Program-made: the position numbers and the translations under genes
Shown: piece after piece, positions 1-5,350 of the stretch
How the letters are laid out: the number at the start of each line of letters is the position of its first letter
How positions within the stretch are numbered: the stretch's first letter is position 1
The notes under the pieces: model-generated
Told to the model about the DNA's origin: nothing
What the model saw: only the letters and a program-made list of their open reading frames with translations
Database searches by the model: none
Assembly: GCA_900314365.1 (NCBI GenBank)
Contig: OMVH01000226.1
Coordinates: 1 to 14,382, forward strand
DNA from: an uncultured Prevotella sp.
GTDB taxonomy: Bacteria; Bacteroidota; Bacteroidia; Bacteroidales; Bacteroidaceae
Reading direction: 5' to 3'
DNA: 14,382 bases

Positions 1-93
1 TATTTGCTGGATGCGGACGGCCACAAGGGCCGCGCCCTGCAGTGGATATTTGAGGACTGCCCCCAAACCCTTCCTTGCCGTGCCTTCGAATAA
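1..93 (+). CDS. C-terminal end of an unrecognised protein (partial)
   Basis: Frame 1 is open from the first base and closes at a TAA at 91-93, giving the last 30 residues of a protein that begins outside the window. The tail is mixed polar and hydrophobic, contains two cysteines (one in the segment IFEDCPQT, one in PCRAFE), and has no membrane stretch or motif I can assign. Its GC-rich codons (GCG, GGC, CGC, CTG) match the real genes here and contrast with the AT-rich DNA after it, which is the main reason to read it as coding. The family cannot be named from this fragment. Confidence 0.6.
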   Translation, partial: YLLDADGHKGRALQWIFEDCPQTLPCRAFE

Positions 94-360
94 GAGATGA
101 ACTCATTGAAAATATCCAATTCGAATAACAGCGTGCATAATGGCAAAAAAAGTTTACGTGCCAACCTGTTTTCTAGGTTTCCCTTTGGGGCTAAATCAGT
201 ACTAAGAATACAGCGACGGTCAAAGGGCTAATTCTCCGATTGCCCGAGATTCTTGTGAAGGATTGGCTCAAAGTTACCCACGAAAGAACTTTACAAATTG
301 TTATCGACTAAAAACCTCGAAATAGAGAAAATCAAAGGACGAAAATCGCCTTTTTGGGGT

Positions 361-432
361 GTCTCGCGCTCGAGATCGGACTTCGAGCGTCTCGTGATAG
401 GACTTTCATCGCCTCGTGATAGGACTTTCATC
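361..432. repeat. 22-bp tandem repeat with a degenerate first unit
   Basis: Two adjacent 22-base units (389-410 and 411-432) differ at one position only; both read G(T/C)CTCGTGATAGGACTTT followed by CATC. A third, longer and degenerate unit of 28 bases precedes them (361-388), starting with GTCTCG and containing GGACTT. The first unit carries an inverted repeat, CGCTCGA (367-373) and TCGAGCG (383-389), able to form a 7-bp stem. The array is non-coding. It is too short and has no spacers of the right size to be a CRISPR. It may be a dispersed intergenic repeat of the genome. Confidence 0.7.
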
Positions 433-451
433 GGCTAAAAGCATAGGTTTT

Positions 452-475
452 AAAAGGGCAAAATAAGCCTTTTTT
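452..475 (+). terminator. Possible intrinsic terminator in the gap upstream of rbfA
   Basis: The arms AAAAGGGC (452-459) and GCCTTTTT (467-474) pair over 8 bp with one G-U, around a 7-base A-rich loop, and the right arm runs into six T residues (470-475). This has the form of a weak Rho-independent terminator on the plus strand. It lies about 360 bases after the partial gene, too far to be its obvious terminator, so it may end an unrecognised short transcript or may simply be chance in AT-rich DNA. Confidence 0.3.
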
Positions 476-935
476 CGCTCGTTTTCAGTAGTTTTAGGTG
501 CCCTTGATAAGGGCTATGAATCATAATCGATTAATATATAATCATTTACAATTTGCTCGAAAAATCGCGTATTTCGGGACAAAGTTTGGTTTGCTGAAAA
601 AGAATCGATTTTAGAGGCCCTATTTATTCGATTATATTTACAAAGTAGCGCTTTTTGTACACTATTCTTACCCCATGCAGCTTAATTCGGTACAACCAGC
701 GTTCAAGGTTACTCAAGTTTCGAACGTGAATTTATCCCTTGTTGCGCGGCCGTTGTGAACGTAAGCCGTCAGAAGAATCAACCTCTACCGAGTAAAGTTA
801 TAACGCCTTTGCAACGCCTTGACAAAACGCCAGGAGGGTTGTTTTTGCAAAGGGATACTTCAGTAAGCTTACCTTGTCTGATAAATCTTCAATGAAAGAG
901 CTGTAGACAGCAGGGAAATAAAAACGGACTTTTTC

Positions 936-966
936 TTTGCCGTTAACAACGTTTGATTTAACTTTG
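936..966 (+). promoter_or_regulatory. Bacteroidetes-type promoter of rbfA
   Basis: A TTTG at 936-939 (-33 element) is followed after 19 bases by TAACTTTG at 959-966 (-7 element), matching the primary sigma factor (SigABfr) consensus TTTG-N19/20-TAnnTTTG. Transcription would begin near 970-974. This places the upstream ATG at 968 at or before the start of the transcript and supports the downstream ATG at 998 as the rbfA start. Confidence 0.85.
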
Positions 967-997
967 CATGGAAAAGAAAACAAAGGAGAATCTATTT

Positions 998-1333
998 ATG
1001 CAAGAGACAAGACAAAACCGCATAGCACGGTTGCTGCAAAAGGAACTGGCACAGATTTTCGAAGCTGAGACCCGCAAGACTCATGGTGTCATGGTGAGTG
1101 TCACGAGGGTCAGGATATCGCCCGACCTGAGTATCTGCACAGCCTACTTGAGTATCTTCCCCTCAGACAAGGCTGAGGAGATGGTCAGCAATATCAATGC
1201 TAACGAGAAGACGATAAGGTACGAGCTGGGTAAGCGCGTGCGCAACCAACTGCGCATCATCCCTGAACTCCGCTTCTTCGTAGACGACAGCCTGGATTAC
1301 ATCGAGCACATCGACGAACTGCTGAAGAAATGA
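998..1333 (+). CDS. rbfA: Ribosome-binding factor A (30S maturation factor)
   Basis: This 111-residue protein matches RbfA, a small KH-fold factor that binds the 30S subunit during late 16S rRNA maturation and cold adaptation. The start is set at 998 rather than the in-frame ATG at 968. The promoter -7 box ends at 966, so the earlier codon would be at or upstream of the transcript start, and a clear GGAG at 985-988 sits 9 bases before 998. The N-terminus (QNRIARLLQKELAQIF) is the family's first helix. The following VMVSVTRVRISPDLSICTAYLS segment and the LRIIPELRFFVDDSLDY segment are the conserved KH strands, with the family's P-E-L-x-F pattern. The stop overlaps the next gene's start (ATGA), so the two are translationally coupled. 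Confidence 0.93.
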   Translation: MQETRQNRIARLLQKELAQIFEAETRKTHGVMVSVTRVRISPDLSICTAYLSIFPSDKAEEMVSNINANEKTIRYELGKRVRNQLRIIPELRFFVDDSLDYIEHIDELLKK

Positions 1334-2556
1334 ATTTTCCATTCTTCATCGCCCGGCGCTATCTATTCTCGAAGAAGAGCACCAACGCCATCAATATCAT
1401 CTCCTTCATCTCTGTGGCCGGTATTGCAGTGGCCGCAATGGCCTTGGTCGTCGTCATGAGTGTGTTCAATGGTTTCCAGGACCTCGTGGCCTCACTGCTG
1501 ACCAACTTCGACCCACAGATAGAAATCAGTCCGGCCAAGGGAAAGAGCGTGGCTGCCGATGACCCTGTGCTCACGAAGATAAAGCAGCTGCCCGAGGTGG
1601 CCGTTGCCACGGAATGCGTGGAAGACCAGGCCTTAGCCGTGTTCCACGACCATCAGGCAATGGTGAACATGATGGGTGTAGACGACAACTTTGCTGAGTT
1701 GACCCGTATTGACAGCATTCTCTACGGCGACGGTGAGTTCACGCTCCATGCCGGAAATCTACAGTATGGCGTCTTGGGAATAAGACTCGCGCAGACATTG
1801 GGTACTACGACACGCTGGAATGGCTTCATGAGAATTTACGCACCTGAGCGGGAGGGACAACTCGACATGAGCAACCTCGAGGGAGGCTTTGCCGTCGACT
1901 CGCTGATTTCGCCCGGAGTAATCTTTGCCGTCAACTCCTCCAAGTACGACCGCAACACTCTCATCACCTCGATAGGCTTCGCCCGCAGACTCTTCGGCCG
2001 ACAGGGTGAAGTAACCTCGCTCATGCTGAAACTCAAGGACGGTGCCAGCACAGAAGCCGTGAAGGAAAAGATGAGGGAAATTGCAGGACCGCGCTTCAAG
2101 GTGCTCGACCGCATGGAACAACAGGCCGACACCTTCCGCATTATGCAAATAGAGAAGATGATAGCTTACATCTTCCTGACGTTCATCCTTGTGGTGGCCT
2201 GCTTCAATATCATCGGGTCGCTCTCCATGCTCATCATCGATAAAAAAGACGATGTGCGTACGCTGCGCAATCTCGGAGCCAACGACAAGCAGATAAGCCG
2301 TATTTTCCTCTTCGAAGGACGTCTGATTTCTGTGTTCGGTGCCGTGTTAGGTATTGGTGTCGGTCTGTTGCTCTGCTGGCTGCAACAGGAGTATGGATTT
2401 GTAACGATGGGCGATGCAGGCAACTACATTGTCAATGCCTATCCTGTGAGTGTTCACTACAGTGATGTCGCTGTCATCTTCCTCACCGTTGTTGCCACCG
2501 GATGGATTGCGGTCTGGTATCCCGTGAGGTACATGAGCCGGCGGTTGCTAAGTTAA
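1330..2556 (+). CDS. ABC transporter permease, FtsX/MacB/LolCE family
   Basis: This 408-residue inner-membrane protein has the layout of LolC/LolE-type permeases. A cytoplasmic start (FPFFIARRYLFSKKSTNAIN) is followed by a first membrane helix at about residues 22-46, then a large periplasmic domain (about 50-270), then three C-terminal helices at about 277-303, 332-352 and 377-400. The segment after the second helix (DKKDDVRTLRNLGANDKQI) is the conserved cytoplasmic coupling region of FtsX-like permeases. In proteobacteria LolCE, with the ATPase LolD, releases lipoproteins from the inner membrane; here no ATPase gene is adjacent, so a lipoprotein-release role is an inference and another MacB-like export role is possible. 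It overlaps the rbfA stop by four bases and shares its promoter. Confidence 0.88.
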   Translation: MNFPFFIARRYLFSKKSTNAINIISFISVAGIAVAAMALVVVMSVFNGFQDLVASLLTNFDPQIEISPAKGKSVAADDPVLTKIKQLPEVAVATECVEDQALAVFHDHQAMVNMMGVDDNFAELTRIDSILYGDGEFTLHAGNLQYGVLGIRLAQTLGTTTRWNGFMRIYAPEREGQLDMSNLEGGFAVDSLISPGVIFAVNSSKYDRNTLITSIGFARRLFGRQGEVTSLMLKLKDGASTEAVKEKMREIAGPRFKVLDRMEQQADTFRIMQIEKMIAYIFLTFILVVACFNIIGSLSMLIIDKKDDVRTLRNLGANDKQISRIFLFEGRLISVFGAVLGIGVGLLLCWLQQEYGFVTMGDAGNYIVNAYPVSVHYSDVAVIFLTVVATGWIAVWYPVRYMSRRLLS

Positions 2557-2566
2557 GAAGTCATCG

Positions 2567-2591
2567 CCCCCTAAGAAAGGGTCTTAGGGGG
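2567..2591. terminator. Hairpin between convergent genes, possible two-way terminator
   Basis: CCCCCTAAGA (2567-2576) and TCTTAGGGGG (2582-2591) form a perfect 10-bp stem with a 5-base loop. It lies 10 bases after the permease stop and 9 bases after the end of murI on the other strand, which is where a shared terminator is expected. Neither side has a T-run, so termination by the classic intrinsic mechanism is uncertain; it may instead protect 3' ends from exonucleases. Confidence 0.55.
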
Positions 2592-2600
2592 GGAGTTGCG

Positions 2601-3437
2601 TCAGCCCAACTCCACGTGGGTGGCCTTGACCGTCTCGTGGAGGAAGATGCTGGCAGAATCCATGAACTTAGCCGGATTCTCGGTAGTCAGGTAGCGGCAC
2701 GTTCCACCCTTCGTGCACATAGCGTTCATTTCTTTATGGCGTGCGAGATAAGCCTTCAGGCTTGTTGCCACATAATCGCCTTGCGGTACGATGCGCACAC
2801 CGGGATTGACATATTTCAGAATCTTTGGCATGAGCAGCGGATAATGCGTGCAGCCAAGGATAATGGTGTCGATCTCGGGATCTTTGCGCATGAGCTCGTC
2901 GATACGCTTCTTCACGAAATAATCAGCCCCGGGGCTGTCGGCCTCATTATATTCGATGAGGGGCACCCAGAAGGGGCAGGCCACGCCGCTCACCTTGATG
3001 TCGGGCCAGCATTTGGCTATCTCCATCTCGTAGCTGTGGCTTTTCACCGTCCCTTCGGTAGCCAGCAGTCCCACATGGTTGTTGCGGGTCAGCTTGCCTA
3101 TAATCTCAGCTGTAGGGCGGATGACACCCAGCACTCGCCTTTGAGGATCAAGCTTGGGGAGGTCGTTCTGCTGGATGGTCCGGAGAGCCTTGGCCGATGC
3201 TGTGTTGCAACCAATAATGACAAGATGGCAGCCCATCTCGAAGAGCTTGACGACAGCCTGCCGGGTGAACTGGTAGACTACATCGAAAGAGCGCACGCCG
3301 TAGGGCGCACGTGCGTTGTCGCCAAGATAAATATAATCGTACTCGGGAAGCAGGTTGCGGATGCCATGAAGAATAGTAAGGCCTCCGTAGCCTGAATCGA
3401 ACACTCCGATGGGACCGGGTTCCTGTGGTAACTGCAT
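2601..3437 (-). CDS. murI: Glutamate racemase
   Basis: MurI interconverts L- and D-glutamate in the cytoplasm, supplying D-Glu for the peptidoglycan stem peptide. The 278 residues are a normal family length. The N-terminal motif GVFDSGYGGLT contains the catalytic-base Asp14 and Ser15. GDNARAPYG (39-47) is the substrate-binding loop. The first catalytic cysteine is Cys77 in IIGCNTASA, and the second is Cys196 in LGCTHYPLL, followed by His198. All key residues are present, so the enzyme should be active. Its start lies 8 bases after the third skp stop, making it the last gene of the envelope cluster; the start ATG at 3437 is used because no better in-frame start precedes the GVFDSG motif. Confidence 0.95.
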   Translation of the reverse strand: MQLPQEPGPIGVFDSGYGGLTILHGIRNLLPEYDYIYLGDNARAPYGVRSFDVVYQFTRQAVVKLFEMGCHLVIIGCNTASAKALRTIQQNDLPKLDPQRRVLGVIRPTAEIIGKLTRNNHVGLLATEGTVKSHSYEMEIAKCWPDIKVSGVACPFWVPLIEYNEADSPGADYFVKKRIDELMRKDPEIDTIILGCTHYPLLMPKILKYVNPGVRIVPQGDYVATSLKAYLARHKEMNAMCTKGGTCRYLTTENPAKFMDSASIFLHETVKATHVELG

Positions 3438-3445
3438 AAGGTTAT

Positions 3446-3991
3446 CTATTTTAGTTGACTTACAATATCCGTAACAATGCCCTGGATGTTCTGGCCAAGC
3501 TTCGTGTCGACGAAGGGTACGGCATCGTTGTCGGTATTGAGGATGAAGGCAAACCCCAGGTCGGTGCCCACCTTCTGAAGCACCGTGGCAAGCTTCTTTC
3601 GAAGCGGTGCATAGGCGTCGCGCGAGGCCTCTTTGAGCAAACGCTGTGACTCCTCGCGGAACTTGATATTCTTCTCCATCATGTCCTGGAGCTCGGCATG
3701 GCGCTTCTGATAGATTGAAGGGGCAAAGTCGCGCTGGCCGTCGAGGAATTCCTCGTACTTCTTGTTGAATTCGTCCTCCGAGCGCTTCACCTCAGCGTCG
3801 TATTTGGCCCTGAGGTCAACAAGGCTCTTCTCTACCTTCGCATAGTCGGGCATAGCCTTGAGTGCTTCGCTATAGGAAAGTAAGCCAAATTTGAGCGGAT
3901 GGGTAACGGCCTGCTGTGAAACAACGGCATCCTGAGCCTGAGAAAAGAAGGGCACCAAAACGGTGAAAAGCAATAACACAAGTTTCTTCAT
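3446..3991 (-). CDS. Skp/OmpH family periplasmic chaperone (third copy)
   Basis: This 181-residue protein has a signal peptide (MKKLVLLLFTVLVPFFSQA, cleavage expected before Gln20) and then the Skp pattern. A short first strand (KFGLLSYSEALKAMPDYAKVEKSL) leads into a long charged coiled coil (about residues 60-130) and returns to a C-terminal strand region (FAILNTDNDAVPFVDT). Skp trimers hold unfolded outer-membrane proteins in the periplasm before BamA inserts them. It is the most divergent of three adjacent paralogues: the usual aspartate after the first strand (VDxD in its neighbours) is replaced by LLSYSE. A terminator-like hairpin precedes it and murI follows after 8 bases, so its expression may be set separately from the first two copies. 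Confidence 0.88.
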   Translation of the reverse strand: MKKLVLLLFTVLVPFFSQAQDAVVSQQAVTHPLKFGLLSYSEALKAMPDYAKVEKSLVDLRAKYDAEVKRSEDEFNKKYEEFLDGQRDFAPSIYQKRHAELQDMMEKNIKFREESQRLLKEASRDAYAPLRKKLATVLQKVGTDLGFAFILNTDNDAVPFVDTKLGQNIQGIVTDIVSQLK

Positions 3992-4012
3992 AGCTCTGGG
4001 TATTTAATGGAT

Positions 4013-4045
4013 GGAAAACAAGAGGGCAAGCTCTTCGGCTTGCCC
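4013..4045 (-). terminator. Terminator-like hairpin between the second and third skp genes
   Basis: Reading the minus strand, GGGCAAGC (4045-4038) pairs with GCTTGCCC (4031-4024) as a perfect 8-bp stem around a 6-base loop, CGAAGA. A T-rich stretch, TCTTGTTTTCC (4023-4013), follows. This resembles a leaky intrinsic terminator or attenuator inside the operon: the third skp gene starts only 22 bases later with no clear promoter between, so some readthrough must occur if the cluster is one transcript. Confidence 0.5.
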
Positions 4046-4066
4046 CCATGAATAATAGCATTTGAA

Positions 4067-4564
4067 TTACTTAATCTTCAGGACCTCAGCCTTGCATTGC
4101 TCGGTCACGTCGGTACAGAGCGTCGCACTCATGTAGGGCATGGAACCCTTCATCATGATGCAGACGTAGTTGCCAGCCTTGCCCACGTTGTTGATGGCCT
4201 GCATCACCTTGGCCTGAATGGGCTGGATTTTGTCTTGCTGCGCTTTCTGCATCTCCTGTGACTTCTGCTCCATAGTCTGCTGGTACTTCTGGCTCAGGTC
4301 GTTGAGCTCTTTCTCCTTAGCCTCTTTCTGAGTGGCATTCATAGTGGAGGCGCTCTTCTGATACTCGTCATACTTGCGCTGAATCTCGTCCTGCATGCTC
4401 TTCAGATCGTTCTGAGTCTGGGTCTGCATGGCCTTGAGCTCGCCTTCGGCCTTTGCATACTCAGGAAGAGCCTGGCCTACGGCGTCGTAGTCGACAACGC
4501 CGAACTTCTGTGCAAACACTGTCATTGGTGCGATGAGCATCAACGCTAACAAAAGCTTTTTCAT
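4067..4564 (-). CDS. Skp/OmpH family periplasmic chaperone (second copy)
   Basis: This 165-residue exported protein has a signal peptide (MKKLLLALMLIAPMTVFA, then Gln19). A first-strand motif KFGVVDYDAVGQALPEYAKAE follows, then a long, very polar, Gln/Lys/Glu-rich coiled coil (about residues 45-125), then a short C-terminal part (NYVCIMMKGSMPYMSAT). This is the prefoldin-like tentacle design of Skp, the periplasmic holding chaperone for outer-membrane proteins. The C-terminus carries two cysteines not seen in its neighbours (Cys133 in YVCIM and Cys147 in TLCTD, approximate numbering), which could form a disulfide in the periplasm. A candidate -7 promoter box lies about 55 bases upstream, so it may be transcribed both from the operon and on its own. 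Confidence 0.92.
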   Translation of the reverse strand: MKKLLLALMLIAPMTVFAQKFGVVDYDAVGQALPEYAKAEGELKAMQTQTQNDLKSMQDEIQRKYDEYQKSASTMNATQKEAKEKELNDLSQKYQQTMEQKSQEMQKAQQDKIQPIQAKVMQAINNVGKAGNYVCIMMKGSMPYMSATLCTDVTEQCKAEVLKIK

Positions 4565-4617
4565 TTCTTCTTACGCTGTTATTTGATTGTTATTATTATT
4601 CAATGTCAAAGCAAGTG

Positions 4618-4625
4618 CAAATTTA
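4618..4625 (-). promoter_or_regulatory. Possible internal promoter (-7 box) before the second skp gene
   Basis: The minus strand reads TAAATTTG here, an exact match to the Bacteroidetes -7 consensus TAnnTTTG, giving a leader of roughly 45-50 bases before the ATG at 4564. No good TTTG lies at the expected 19-20 base distance upstream, so this is a half-match only. The 114-base gap between the first and second skp genes is long enough to carry a promoter. Confidence 0.35.
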
Positions 4626-4678
4626 CAACAATTACCTTGAGACGGCGAGGAATCTCCGTTAATAATTATTTATGGGGG

Positions 4679-5242
4679 TCATTTCCCCACGGAATAGCCC
4701 AATTTCTCAAGCACCTCATTGCTGATGTCTATCTTTGGCGAGCCAAAGATGATACCGCTGTCGGAGGCGCGGTCGAGAACGAGGCTGTAGCCGCGGAGCT
4801 CGGATATCTCCTTTACGGCATTGTAGATTTCCTCTTGGATAGGTCCTATGAGGCTCTCACGCTTCTTATAGAGCTCGCCCTCGGGACCAAAGTATTTCTT
4901 CTTCAGGTCGGAAGCTTCCTTCTCCTTCTTCATTATCTCCTCCTGCTTGGCTTTCTTCTGCTCCTGAGAGAGGAAGACAACCTCATTCTGATAGTTCTTG
5001 TACATTGTACCGGCCTCGGTGTTGAGTGCCTCCACTTCGGCCTGCCACTTTTTGCTGACCTGATTGAGCTGTTCGTTGGCACGCTCATAGGCAGGTACAT
5101 TCTTGAGAATGTAGTCCATGTCGACGAGGGCAAACTTCTGAGCGCTGGCTGCCTTCGGCATAAAGACGAACAACACCATTAGCATGAGCATCCTTGCAAT
5201 AAAGAGGACACTACGCGAGAATATCGATTTCTTTGTTTCCAT
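4679..5242 (-). CDS. Skp/OmpH family periplasmic chaperone (first copy, next to bamA)
   Basis: This 187-residue protein has a longer signal peptide than its paralogues: a charged start (METKKSIFSRS) and a hydrophobic core up to AASA, with cleavage expected before Gln35. The mature protein opens with KFALVDMDYILKNVPAYERA, the canonical Skp first strand and helix, followed by a Lys/Glu/Gln coiled coil (about 60-140) and a final strand segment (GYSLVLDRASDSGIIFGSP) typical of the family. A strong ribosome-binding site, GGAG at 5253-5250, lies 7 bases before the ATG and decides this start over the internal Met18. It is the first chaperone gene after bamA, 108 bases away with a hairpin in between, and is the best candidate for the main Skp. 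Confidence 0.93.
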   Translation of the reverse strand: METKKSIFSRSVLFIARMLMLMVLFVFMPKAASAQKFALVDMDYILKNVPAYERANEQLNQVSKKWQAEVEALNTEAGTMYKNYQNEVVFLSQEQKKAKQEEIMKKEKEASDLKKKYFGPEGELYKKRESLIGPIQEEIYNAVKEISELRGYSLVLDRASDSGIIFGSPKIDISNEVLEKLGYSVGK

Positions 5243-5302
5243 TTGCTGTCTCCTGTTTTATTTGTCTTCGTTATATTAACGATTCGGCACCGATTATGTT
5301 AC

Positions 5303-5338
5303 ACGAGAGAAGGCTGTTTTTTGCAGGCCTTCTCTCGT
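5303..5338 (-). other. Perfect 12-bp hairpin between bamA and the first skp gene
   Basis: ACGAGAGAAGGC (5303-5314) and GCCTTCTCTCGT (5327-5338) are perfect inverted repeats of 12 bp with a 12-base loop that is A-rich on the transcribed strand. It begins 12 bases after the bamA stop. No T-run follows on the minus strand, so it is not a classic terminator. A stabilising 3' stem, an RNase site or a partial attenuator that lowers or uncouples skp expression from bamA are all possible. Confidence 0.65.
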
Positions 5339-5350
5339 TATTAAATTCTA

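Larger units (their letters stand above)
94..935. other. AT-rich intergenic region, no gene seen
   Basis: About 840 bases lie between the partial gene and the rbfA promoter. No open frame here has coding-like composition; the one longer frame on the minus strand runs through the rbfA promoter and is rejected. The stretch holds a tandem repeat (361-432), a perfect small hairpin (GCCCTT/AAGGGC, 500-514), a terminator-like hairpin (452-475) and two copies of the palindrome AATCGATT (525-532 and 603-610). It is an unusually long gap for this window and could hide a small RNA or decayed sequence, but nothing proves either. Confidence 0.5.

Noticed and set aside
361..432. CRISPR array
   Set aside because: The units are directly adjacent with no spacers, there are only two good copies, and no cas gene is present.
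798..983. 61-residue minus-strand frame upstream of rbfA
   Set aside because: It runs across the full consensus rbfA promoter, has no promoter or ribosome-binding site of its own and no recognisable pattern.
968..1000. rbfA start at the upstream ATG (968)
   Set aside because: It lies two bases after the -7 box, at or before the predicted transcript start, whereas the ATG at 998 has a GGAG at proper spacing.
2502..3395. 297-residue plus-strand frame opposite murI
   Set aside because: It is the antisense shadow of murI, whose catalytic motifs are complete on the minus strand.
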